Of a stretch of 14,835 nucleotides of DNA, positions 8,182 to 14,833 are shown piece by piece. Both the position numbers and the translations under genes were made by a program. The stretch lies in assembly GCA_017940955.1 (NCBI GenBank), contig JAGAXP010000186.1:1-14835 (forward strand). Direction: 5' to 3'. The notes under the pieces were generated by a model. That model was given only the letters and a program-made list of their open reading frames with translations. It was not told where the DNA came from and made no database searches. Positions within the stretch are counted from its first letter, which is position 1. Every line of letters starts with the position of its first letter. The stretch is from Oribacterium sp. (GTDB lineage Bacteria; Bacillota_A; Clostridia; Lachnospirales; Lachnospiraceae).

Positions 8182-9912
8182 TTACATCCACTTATGCATA
8201 TTATCCAGGAAATCTTCAAGCATTATCGGCTTCGAGTAGTAGTAGCCCTGCATACTGGTGATATCAAAGTTATCACATACATAGTCTACCATTTCCCTGG
8301 TCTCGAGACCCTCAACGCACACATGTGCTCCAAGGATTCTTGCACAGTCAACTATAGCCTTAAGCATTACCTTCTTTGGCTCTTCCTTATCGATATCCTG
8401 AATGAAGCTTCTGTCAATCTTTATCTGATTAACAGGAAGATCAAAAAGAAGATTTATGGAAGAATAACCTGTGCCGAAATCATCCAGGGAAGTCTGCATT
8501 CCCATATCCTGAATAAACTTCAGCTTCTGCCTGAGAAGATTTACATCCAGAAGCTTACATCTCTCCGTAAGCTCCAGTCTTATATTCCTGGGAGAAACTC
8601 CTGACTCTTCAACTATCTTCTTAAGTTCCATTTCAAAATCATCTCTTCCGAGCTGTGGATATGCAAGGTTGATATTGACCTTGAAATCAGGTATTACCTT
8701 TATGATTTTCTTTGCATCCTCCAAAGACTTTCTGATGATCCAGGATCCGAGATCAAAGAATATAGGATCCTTCTCCAGCCACTCTATGAAGGTTCCCGGG
8801 AATATCTGCCCGTATTCATCTCCGTACCATCTGAGGAGAGCCTCCATGGCAACAAGCTTTCCCGAGCCTCTGCTGATGATCGGCTGATAAACCATAAAGA
8901 AGCCCTGGCACTCATCCATGATGGATTCTCTTATGGCATTGTAAAGAGAAAGCTTCTGAGAATCCCTCACCAGCAAACTCTGGTTAAAAACATTAAGAGT
9001 TGTAGCACTGGTATTATCCTTTGCCTTGGCGAGAGCGAAGAGAACACTGGTGTATACCGTATCCGGCATGATGGAGATATCATCGGTATAAACCCCTCCT
9101 CCGTAAACATCAATGATTACATTTCTGCCCTTGATCCCTATTCCCTCAAGAAGACGGTTACGGATATTCTCAAATTCCTTTGAGCCAAAAATCTTTAGCT
9201 CCTCATCCCCCTCCTCAAAGGCCTTCAGCATGGCAAACTTAGTCCCTTCAAGCTTATAGACCTCCGCACCGTTTCTGTTAAGCATCATGATATCGGCTAT
9301 CACACGAAGTGTCCTGTTTCCCTCCATGTAGCCGTAATTATTGTTGATGGACGCAAAATCCCTGATACCCAAAAGCATAATGAAGTAAGGCTTACCATCA
9401 GCATTGTACTCATTCATCTTCTCCATCATCATGCTTGTTGTAGGAAGCCCCGTGGTGGCATCAATAAGATTACTCTTTTCATAATTGACAACGAGACCTG
9501 CATAAAACACAGGCTCACGGTCCTCTCTAAGCATCTTTGAATAAGTGGATACTGTAACAAATTTGCCCTCCTTATTCATGATCCTGTAGGGAATATTAAG
9601 TTCATCGATCTCACCGGCCTTCATCCTCACTGATTCCCGGATAAACTGCTCTCTGTCATCAGGATGGATCAAGCTGATATATTCACTCAGAGCCTCGGCT
9701 TCATCCATCACCTGACCGGAAAGACCAAGATAATCTACGATTTCCTCACACCACCAGACCTTTCCTAAGGTGTAATCCGCATAATAAGCATACCAACCCT
9801 CTTTTTTGTTGGTAAAGACCTTAAATAATTCGTCGAAGTATTTTACTTTCAGATTGCTTTCCATATATTCACCGGCAAACGTACGTACCTGACATCCGTT
9901 CCTTTCCTTCAA
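8182..9912 (-). CDS. PAS-GGDEF(degenerate)-EAL cyclic-di-GMP phosphodiesterase
   Basis: The 576-residue soluble protein has a PAS-like sensor (about 25-145, with LIHPDDREQF), a GGDEF domain (about 150-310) and an EAL domain (about 325-570). The GGDEF signature has decayed to LEGTKF (221-226), so diguanylate cyclase activity is unlikely. The EAL domain retains its key residues: E357-A-L, N413, ELTE (447-450), DDFGTGYSS (477-485), K498, D500, E534 and QGY (555-557). It is therefore predicted to hydrolyse c-di-GMP to pGpG, perhaps under control of the PAS and GGDEF domains (inference). The start is TTG, chosen because AGGAG (9921-9925) lies eight bases upstream. An ATG at codon 17 with a weaker GGTGA is possible. 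It appears monocistronic, with a hairpin at each end. Confidence 0.9.
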   Translation of the reverse strand: MKERNGCQVRTFAGEYMESNLKVKYFDELFKVFTNKKEGWYAYYADYTLGKVWWCEEIVDYLGLSGQVMDEAEALSEYISLIHPDDREQFIRESVRMKAGEIDELNIPYRIMNKEGKFVTVSTYSKMLREDREPVFYAGLVVNYEKSNLIDATTGLPTTSMMMEKMNEYNADGKPYFIMLLGIRDFASINNNYGYMEGNRTLRVIADIMMLNRNGAEVYKLEGTKFAMLKAFEEGDEELKIFGSKEFENIRNRLLEGIGIKGRNVIIDVYGGGVYTDDISIMPDTVYTSVLFALAKAKDNTSATTLNVFNQSLLVRDSQKLSLYNAIRESIMDECQGFFMVYQPIISRGSGKLVAMEALLRWYGDEYGQIFPGTFIEWLEKDPIFFDLGSWIIRKSLEDAKKIIKVIPDFKVNINLAYPQLGRDDFEMELKKIVEESGVSPRNIRLELTERCKLLDVNLLRQKLKFIQDMGMQTSLDDFGTGYSSINLLFDLPVNQIKIDRSFIQDIDKEEPKKVMLKAIVDCARILGAHVCVEGLETREMVDYVCDNFDITSMQGYYYSKPIMLEDFLDNMHKWM

Positions 9913-9952
9913 AATCGGGGCTCCTACTCTTTCAATCCCGACATGCCTTTAG

Positions 9953-10071
9953 GTGTATTTCGGCAAAAAAATAAAAAAAATTAAGTATTTCGCAAAAAAT
10001 CTTTTTGCCGGACATCCGCAAGGGACGACATCCACCGATGACGGTTCCCTTCGGCGAAAACCGTCCCCCGT
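9953..10071 (-). other. Structured AT/GC-alternating region upstream of the EAL gene
   Basis: Read towards the EAL gene, 10071-10020 can fold: GACGGTT pairs with AACCGTC, competing with an outer GGGAC/GTCCC pairing. Downstream, CGGCAAAAA (10010-10002) can pair either with the nearby TTTTTTGCG or with a distant TTTTTGCCG (9969-9961), so two hairpins exclude each other. A near-direct repeat is also present: GTATTTCGGCAAAAAAAT at 9953 and GTATTTCGCAAAAAATC at 9986. I do not recognise a c-di-GMP or other named riboswitch. It may be a leader with attenuation or simply low-complexity sequence. Confidence 0.4.
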
Positions 10072-10101
10072 AGACAACTTCCAAAATACTCCCAAAATTA
10101 A

Positions 10102-10144
10102 AAAGCCTGATATGCTGCTCTTTTGAGTAGTCATATCAGACTTT
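10102..10144 (-). terminator. Terminator downstream of the coiled-coil gene
   Basis: On the minus strand AAAGTCTGATATG (10144-10132) pairs with CATATCAGGCTTT (10114-10102) with one wobble, and the inner bases CTACTC/GAGCAG extend the stem. TTTTTAATTTT follows. It terminates the leftward gene 10221-11315 about 75 bases past its stop. The arms also end in A/T runs on the plus strand, but no rightward gene needs it there. Confidence 0.85.
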
Positions 10145-10145
10145 A

Positions 10146-10256
10146 AGGGTCACTGTTCTTTTTCTGATTGATCAAGCTTTGTTACAAGCTGTTTCTTACC
10201 CTTGCCATATTCAATCAGGGTCACTGTTCTTTTTCAGGATGATCAAGCTTTGTTAC
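10146..10256 (-). repeat. Partial duplication of the 3' end of the coiled-coil gene
   Basis: Segments 10146-10185 and 10217-10256 are 37 of 40 identical, in direct orientation, 71 bases apart. The second covers the last codons and stop of the leftward gene (VTKLDHPEKEQ). The first would encode VTKLDQSEKEQ and a stop, in a different frame. Between them, that frame reads TLIEYGKGKKQL, resembling the real TTSIIDA tail. It looks like the stub of a lost paralogue or a partial tandem duplication that has begun to diverge. It has no start codon or ribosome binding site, so I do not call it a gene. Confidence 0.75.
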
Positions 10257-11315
10257 GGCATCAATTATCGAGGTTGTTCCACCTGTTTCCAGAATCTCTC
10301 TGATCTTATCGATATCCTCAGCATTCATATGATTCTTTCCGAGATACTGCTCATAGTTCTGGGAAAGCCTGAGGGCAAGCTCCCGTTCCTGTGACTCAAG
10401 ACTTGTTTTAAGGTTCGTGGCTACCGTAAAGGCCTGCTGGAGTTCATCCATCTTCGGCTTATTGGCAGTCTCTATTTCATCTATGATGATGTTCCTTGTA
10501 ACGGTATCAAAATTGTTCTGGGCACTCTGCTTCTGGCTTATGATGTCACTTCTCTGCTGCTGCAGCTTCGCGATCTCATCATCATAGGAAACAAGATTGT
10601 ATACAGCCTCGTCAGAATCCTTTCTGATACTGTGCTCAAGCTTCTTTATGATCTTCTTATTGTTTTTTATACGGTTTATAATGTCTCTGCCCTGGCGGAC
10701 TGTGTCAGCATGCCTGCCGGAAAGATTCATGATAGCTACGTAGATACCTCCAAAAAGGATAATGTCTACGAGATAGATACCCACGAGATAAAGTATCTTT
10801 CTTTCCGGTATCAGGAAGTATGCACCAAAGGGCAACAGAGCAAAAAGGATGATGAACACTGCCAGAAAGCAGATAAACTCCGCTATTCCTGACGGATGGA
10901 ATAATGTATAAAAAACCGGCCACTTGAAGAAGAAGGGAGCATTATCCTTCTTGACTATAGCTGCAAGCTGACGCTTAAGTTCGGTGATCTCAATGCGTCT
11001 GGGCTCGGTCTCATTCTTTATACGGCCCTTAACGCCTTCCTCTCTGGCTCTTTCCCTCTCAGCCTGTTTCTTTCTGAGACTGGCCTCCACCTGACTTATC
11101 TGCTTGTCATGAGTCTCGGTAAGCTCCTCACTTCTCTGCTTCAAAGTCTTGTCGATCTTATCCTGAATGCTCTTTCTGAACTCATCAAGAGCGACCGAAG
11201 CCTGCCTTTCCGTCTCTATCTGAGTTGAAATCTGATTACAGATATTCTGATACTCAGCTATTGCATTTTTCGCATCCTCCAAAAATGCCTGGGGATTTTC
11301 AATTTCCATTCCCAT
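10221..11315 (-). CDS. Coiled-coil protein with two central membrane segments, function unknown
   Basis: I do not recognise this 364-residue protein. It has a long, highly charged N-terminal coiled coil (about 11-120, rich in Lys, Glu, Gln and Arg). Two hydrophobic segments follow (about 143-166 and 174-197), separated by a short polar turn containing PERK. A second coiled coil runs from about 203 to 340 and the tail is polar. Both coiled coils would lie on the same side of the membrane as a hairpin insertion, probably the cytoplasm (inference). There is no Walker motif, so it is not an SMC ATPase, although the coil-2TM-coil plan resembles the middle of the YhaN-like protein nearby. The start has GGGAGG eight bases upstream. 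It stands alone between a divergent small gene and its own terminator. Its 3' end is partly duplicated downstream. Confidence 0.8.
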   Translation of the reverse strand: MGMEIENPQAFLEDAKNAIAEYQNICNQISTQIETERQASVALDEFRKSIQDKIDKTLKQRSEELTETHDKQISQVEASLRKKQAERERAREEGVKGRIKNETEPRRIEITELKRQLAAIVKKDNAPFFFKWPVFYTLFHPSGIAEFICFLAVFIILFALLPFGAYFLIPERKILYLVGIYLVDIILFGGIYVAIMNLSGRHADTVRQGRDIINRIKNNKKIIKKLEHSIRKDSDEAVYNLVSYDDEIAKLQQQRSDIISQKQSAQNNFDTVTRNIIIDEIETANKPKMDELQQAFTVATNLKTSLESQERELALRLSQNYEQYLGKNHMNAEDIDKIREILETGGTTSIIDAVTKLDHPEKEQ

Positions 11316-11414
11316 TATGTATGCCTCCCGATCGTCACGTTATGAACTGGTATTATCATAGGATATTTTTGTGAATTAATTATTAACAATTGAATTTTTT
11401 TCTATTTTACAGCA

Positions 11415-11443
11415 TTGCAAAGATTGCTCCTTTGGAATATAGT
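11415..11443 (+). promoter_or_regulatory. Candidate promoter of the small gene 11582-11848
   Basis: TTGCAA (11415-11420) and TATAGT (11438-11443) are 17 bases apart. Transcription near 11450 would give an unusually long leader of about 130 bases for such a small gene. The nearer TTGACT/TATAAA at 11558-11569 is too closely spaced and runs into the ribosome binding site, so it is less likely. The rest of the 11316-11581 gap holds the upstream region of the leftward gene and nothing else clear. Confidence 0.45.
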
Positions 11444-11581
11444 GTAAGCCAAAATCCGTTTTTTCATGCCTTGTTATCCCAGGAACAGATATCCGTTCGG
11501 TTGTCTCACAGAACTCATCCGATCTGAATCCGTATACAAGAAACAAACGGCGAAAAACTTGACTTTATAAAGGAGAATCCC

Positions 11582-11848
11582 ATGTTCCGAATGAGCGGCT
11601 CAATTTACAGAAACGGTCAGATCGTAAGAGAATGCGTATCCCGGCAGGAGGACAACTCCATGTCCAGAACAGACCGTGTCCTTACAGCACTTAAAGAAAT
11701 ATGTGAGTATATGGATCTTGCCGTCCCCATCTGGCTTCAGTCAAACATAAATGAGTTCAGACGAAAATCCATCACTGCCTTCAGATCCGATTCCTTTGTT
11801 GAACCCATCGGCTTTGACTACCTGAGGATTGAAGTCATAGAGGAGTAA
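11582..11848 (+). CDS. Small conserved-looking protein, function unknown
   Basis: The 88-residue product has no signal peptide or membrane segment. The ribosome binding site AGGAG lies six bases before the ATG, and a hairpin terminator follows, so this is a real gene. The sequence pattern (MFRMSGSIYRNG at the start, TDRVLTALKEICEYMDLAVPIWLQSNINEF in the middle, and DSFVEPIGFDYLRIEVIEE at the end) resembles small uncharacterised proteins of about 85 residues that I recall from Clostridia. They share the phrases 'EIC', 'PIWL.SNI.EF' and 'FDYL...VIEE'. I know of no assigned function. The acidic C-terminus and alpha-beta pattern suggest a small globular cytoplasmic domain. It is divergent from the coiled-coil gene and convergent with mtnN. 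The family recollection should be treated as moderate evidence. Confidence 0.75.
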   Translation: MFRMSGSIYRNGQIVRECVSRQEDNSMSRTDRVLTALKEICEYMDLAVPIWLQSNINEFRRKSITAFRSDSFVEPIGFDYLRIEVIEE

Positions 11849-11876
11849 TGCTTCCTTCCTCTTTTCCGTCGATGCT

Positions 11877-11926
11877 TCAGCCTGCCGTTTCTGCCATGAC
11901 ATTGCGGAAGCGACAGGCTGACTTTT
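11877..11926 (+). terminator. Terminator after the small gene
   Basis: TCAGCCTGCCG (11877-11887) pairs with CGACAGGCTGA (11911-11921) with one mismatch, followed by CTTTTAATT on the plus strand. It lies about 30 bases past the stop of the small gene. On the minus strand no T-tract follows, so it is a weaker candidate for ending mtnN transcription from the other side. Confidence 0.7.
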
Positions 11927-11957
11927 AATTCAGGCATCAAAACCACCTGTCATTTCA

Positions 11958-12650
11958 TCAGAGTCTTTCCACCAGAGCCTCTGTAAGTCTCACGCAATGC
12001 TCAATTGCCTTTTTCTCAAAGGTAGGATAGTCCATCTGTGCTGAATTGTCTGCCTTATCCGAAATAGCTCTTATGATAACGAACGGCACCTTATTCTGCC
12101 ATGCAACCTGAGCTATGGCAGCCCCCTCCATCTCACAGCATTTTCCCTGGAAATGTTTGACTATCCACTCCTTGGTGTCATTATCGGAAACAAACTTATC
12201 GCCGCTGCACACACGTCCTATAAAGGTGTGGATATCCTGATTTACCTTCCGGTTCTCCTCCTCCGCAAATGCTATAAGCCTGTCATCTGCCTTGAAAGAA
12301 AGTGTTCCCACTCTCGGAATCTCACCGAGCTGATATCCGAAGGCAACCGCATCCATATCATACTGGACAGCGTCCTCTGAAACCACGATGTCACCGATGT
12401 CAATGTGGGCGTCCAGGGACCCGGCGATACCCGTGTTTATAACCTGCTCCACCTTGTAGCGGTCTATGAGCACAGCTGTACAGGCGCCGGCATTAACCTT
12501 GCCTATACCTGAACGGACAACAGTAACATACTTTCCCTTAAGCTTTCCCGTTACAAAGGGAAGGCCGTTATGTACTTCCGTGACAGCGTCTGTTATATCC
12601 GCCTTCAGCTTCTCAACTTCCTCATCCATTGCGCCAATTATTCCAATCAT
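11958..12650 (-). CDS. mtnN: 5'-methylthioadenosine/S-adenosylhomocysteine nucleosidase
   Basis: The 230-residue cytosolic enzyme cleaves adenine from methylthioadenosine and S-adenosylhomocysteine, removing by-products of methylation, polyamine and autoinducer-2 chemistry. It is a full-length Pfs/MTAN: MIGIIGAMDEEVE carries the catalytic-site glutamate (E11), NTGIAGSLD (72-80) is the conserved phosphorylase-fold loop, CEMEGAAIA (172-180) holds the ribose-binding glutamate, and SDKAD (197-201) provides the catalytic aspartate D198. The start has AAGGTGA nine bases upstream. It lies 141 bases downstream of murG on the same strand; that gap contains no terminator I can support, so read-through from murG is possible. 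Nothing odd in sequence. Confidence 0.96.
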   Translation of the reverse strand: MIGIIGAMDEEVEKLKADITDAVTEVHNGLPFVTGKLKGKYVTVVRSGIGKVNAGACTAVLIDRYKVEQVINTGIAGSLDAHIDIGDIVVSEDAVQYDMDAVAFGYQLGEIPRVGTLSFKADDRLIAFAEEENRKVNQDIHTFIGRVCSGDKFVSDNDTKEWIVKHFQGKCCEMEGAAIAQVAWQNKVPFVIIRAISDKADNSAQMDYPTFEKKAIEHCVRLTEALVERL

Positions 12651-12791
12651 GATAACAATTCACCTTTCTCGTCTCTACATGTATGTTTTTTTGTTTATAT
12701 CTGACTCACAGACGCCATATGACCGACTCTTTAATCCATCTTTTCGCCTTAAATAACTGAGATGTTGCTGCAGATCTGAAATCGTATCTCA

Positions 12792-13886
12792 TCAGGAATT
12801 CTTTTCCTGATTCTCCCTGACCACATCCCTGAGCACCTGAAGTACACGATCAACGCCATTAGCCTGATCCGAATTCTGCATGGCTATGATATATCCGGAC
12901 CTCTTGAGATACACCTCATGAACTGCCTTATAAAGGAGTTCAATGTCTTCCTCCATCTTATGCTGGTCAAGCACGTAACTGAAGCCCTGCTTTTCGAAGG
13001 ATTCGGCGTTCAGTATCTGGTCACCTCTGCTTGCATCAAGAGGCAGCGGGATAAGAATGTTTGGCTTCTTCAGCGCCACAAGCTCGCAGATAACATTGGC
13101 ACCTGCACGTGAAATAACCACGTCTGCAAGGGCATACAGATTTCTCAGTCCATTTGTAAGGAACTCATACTGCTTATAGCCCTTTGTATCCTTGAGACTT
13201 TCATCAAGATTATTCTTTCCGCAGACATGGACAATGTCAAAGTCCTCCAGGAATCTGGGAAGCAGTTCGCGTACCGCATTGTTGATGGCAACGGAACCAA
13301 GGGAACCTCCGATGATCATAAGAACAGGCTTCTTTCCGTCAAAGCCGGTCATTTCAAGACCCTCTTCACGGGTACCCTGGAGAAGCTTCTCTCTGATGGG
13401 AGAACCGGTGAGAACCGCCTTTCCCTTAGGGAGATTCGCAAGTGTTTCAGGGAAATTGCAGCAAATTTTGTCACATGCCCTGACACTCAGACGGTTTGCA
13501 AGTCCGGGAGTCATATCCGATTCATGAGAAACAACCGGGATATGGAGACTGCGGGCCGCCCACACTACGGGAACAGCAACAAAACCACCCTTACTGAATA
13601 CTATATCGGGCTTGATCTCCTCCAACGCTTTTCTGGCTTCATTGTAGCCCTTAAGTACCCTGATGGGATCGGAAAAATTCTTTACATCAAAGTATCTTCG
13701 AAGCTTTCCCGTGGATATACCGGTGTAGGGAATGCCTTCGGCCTCAACCATTTTCTTTTCAATGCCGTCATAAGAGCCAATGTAGTAGACCTCGTACCCG
13801 TCCTTCTTCATTCGAGGGATAAGTGCTATATTGGCAGTGACGTGACCGGCTGTTCCTCCGCCGGTCAGTACTACTTTACCGATCAT
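12792..13886 (-). CDS. murG: MurG, lipid II-forming N-acetylglucosaminyltransferase
   Basis: The 364-residue peripheral membrane glycosyltransferase (GT28) adds GlcNAc from UDP-GlcNAc to lipid I, making lipid II for peptidoglycan on the inner face of the membrane. Visible are the N-terminal glycine loop LTGGGTAGHV (7-16), FSKGGFVAVPVV, the HESD segment, the second glycine loop IIGGSLGS, SRAGANVICEL (donor binding) and GDQ.LNAE near the C-terminus. This is a complete MurG of normal length. GAGGAG sits six bases before the ATG. It is found here outside the usual dcw cluster, next to a HIT-family gene upstream and mtnN downstream, all leftward. The 139-base gap to the HIT gene holds a weak inverted repeat (13966-14000) without a T-tract. 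Confidence 0.96.
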   Translation of the reverse strand: MIGKVVLTGGGTAGHVTANIALIPRMKKDGYEVYYIGSYDGIEKKMVEAEGIPYTGISTGKLRRYFDVKNFSDPIRVLKGYNEARKALEEIKPDIVFSKGGFVAVPVVWAARSLHIPVVSHESDMTPGLANRLSVRACDKICCNFPETLANLPKGKAVLTGSPIREKLLQGTREEGLEMTGFDGKKPVLMIIGGSLGSVAINNAVRELLPRFLEDFDIVHVCGKNNLDESLKDTKGYKQYEFLTNGLRNLYALADVVISRAGANVICELVALKKPNILIPLPLDASRGDQILNAESFEKQGFSYVLDQHKMEEDIELLYKAVHEVYLKRSGYIIAMQNSDQANGVDRVLQVLRDVVRENQEKNS

Positions 13887-14025
13887 TCTTTTCTCCTCAT
13901 CTATTAATGCTGCTTACGAGAGCCTTAATAACCGACATACAGCTGCAGATTTAACTGGTTCCTTTGTAAGCGATTTTCCTGCCGTTTATTTCCGGCTTAC
14001 CGATTTCGATTTAACAGTCCTTTGA

Positions 14026-14442
14026 TCAAAGTGCCTTTATAAGTTTATCGCAGATTTCGCCCATCTTTTCGGGGGCTGTCTTTCCGGGCTTCCAGAGTAC
14101 CATCTCGTCGGCATTGCCGTAGCGCGGGATGATGTGGGTATGGAAATGGTTTACAGTCTGTCCTGCTGCCTCTCCGTTGTTCTGGACAACATTAAAGCCC
14201 TTTGCTCCTAATGCCTTTTTCATGGCCGTTCCGATCTTTCCTGCAAGGGGCATCACTCCTGAAGCAATGCTTTCGGGAAGCTCTGTAAGGTCTGTGTAGT
14301 GCTCCTTTGGTATAATGAGCACATGTCCGTCTGATGCCGGATTTGCATCAAAGATCACTCTGAATGTATCGTCCTCATACAATGTTGTTGTAGGTATATC
14401 TCCATTGGCAAGCTTACAAAAAATACAATTATCGTCTTTCAT
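14026..14442 (-). CDS. HIT-family nucleotide hydrolase/transferase (Hint branch)
   Basis: The 138-residue protein has the histidine-triad signature HFHTHIIPR (99-107), with the catalytic central histidines, preceded by the conserved GQTVN segment. An N-terminal CIFC pair (C6, C9) probably binds zinc together with a downstream histidine, as in many Gram-positive Hit proteins. Hint enzymes hydrolyse AMP-linked phosphoramidates; the physiological substrate here is unknown. GGAGG lies six bases before the ATG. It is the most upstream leftward gene in the window, followed by murG after 139 bases. The 94 bases upstream contain a copy of the dispersed TGTAACAGTTCAGCCGG motif, and the 53-bp repeat array begins further out, so its promoter lies close to these elements. 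Confidence 0.93.
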   Translation of the reverse strand: MKDDNCIFCKLANGDIPTTTLYEDDTFRVIFDANPASDGHVLIIPKEHYTDLTELPESIASGVMPLAGKIGTAMKKALGAKGFNVVQNNGEAAGQTVNHFHTHIIPRYGNADEMVLWKPGKTAPEKMGEICDKLIKAL

Positions 14443-14478
14443 GTCGAACCTCCGCTTCTTCGTTAAAAACTAAAAATA

Positions 14479-14495
14479 TGTAACAGTTCAGCCGG
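14479..14495 (+). repeat. Dispersed intergenic motif, copy 3
   Basis: TGTAACAGTTCAGCCGG matches the reverse complement of 10-26 at 16 of 17 bases and shares AGTTCAGCCGG with the copy at 3099-3109. After the shared part it continues GACAC rather than TGGACCA, so this copy diverges at one end. It lies 37 bases upstream of the HIT gene and 41 bases before the 53-bp array. Confidence 0.55.
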
Positions 14496-14535
14496 GACAC
14501 GAGTAACATAGCAGGAACGATTATTGCCTTTTGAT

Positions 14536-14833
14536 TGACTTAATTTCTATATGGCATCATCTGAGTCATGTGATAATCTGTGTGTGAATGACTTAAGTTC
14601 TGGTTTCCGTTATCTGAGTCATACATAGGACTGAGCCTGAATGACTCAAATTTTGGTTTCCATTATCTGAGTCAACATTTTTTGAATTCCTGTATGACCG
14701 CAATTTAAAATAATCCTAAATGGGTCAAACATGTAGTTGTGAATCATTGACTTAAACATAGTTTTTACGTTAATGAGTCAATCGAGTCCTTTTTCTGATA
14801 TGACCTAAAATTGCATTATGGGACATTAGGTCA
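14536..14833. repeat. Six-unit inverted-heptad array with exact 53-bp period
   Basis: Six 33-bp units begin at 14536, 14589, 14642, 14695, 14748 and 14801, each separated by a 20-bp spacer. Every unit opens with TGAC and closes with GTCA. The left heptads are TGACTTA, TGACTTA, TGACTCA, TGACCGC, TGACTTA and TGACCTA. The right heptads are TGAGTCA (three times), TGGGTCA, TGAGTCA and TAGGTCA. Heptad starts alternate at 26 and 27 bp. The second and third units are 29 of 33 identical; the others share little beyond the heptads. Units four and six change left and right halves together (CC with GG). No gene overlaps it; 53 is not a multiple of three, so it is not a coding repeat. The last unit ends two bases before the window edge, so the array may continue. 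Confidence 0.9.

Noticed and set aside
8155..8604. 149-codon open frame on the plus strand under the EAL domain
   Set aside because: It is antisense to the EAL coding region, whose residues are clearly conserved.
9913..10090. c-di-GMP riboswitch controlling the EAL gene
   Set aside because: The region folds, but I cannot find the conserved core of the GEMM-I or c-di-GMP-II classes on either strand.
11558..11569. TTGACT/TATAAA promoter just before the small gene
   Set aside because: The boxes nearly touch and the second runs into the AGGAG ribosome binding site, leaving no proper spacer or leader.
12700..12712. Extra TGACTCA heptad in the mtnN-murG gap as part of the array system
   Set aside because: It is a single 7-base match with no 26/27-bp partner; chance is sufficient explanation.
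13227..13907. 226-codon open frame on the plus strand over murG
   Set aside because: It is antisense to a complete murG with all motifs and has no family resemblance; it is a shadow of murG codon use.
13966..14000. Terminator between the HIT gene and murG
   Set aside because: GTAAGC and GCTTAC can pair, but the loop is long and no T-tract follows on either strand.
14536..14833. CRISPR array at the right end
   Set aside because: The period is regular, but the 33-bp units are not near-identical apart from the end heptads and units two and three, the spacers are only 20 bp, and no cas gene is visible. CRISPR repeats should be almost invariant.
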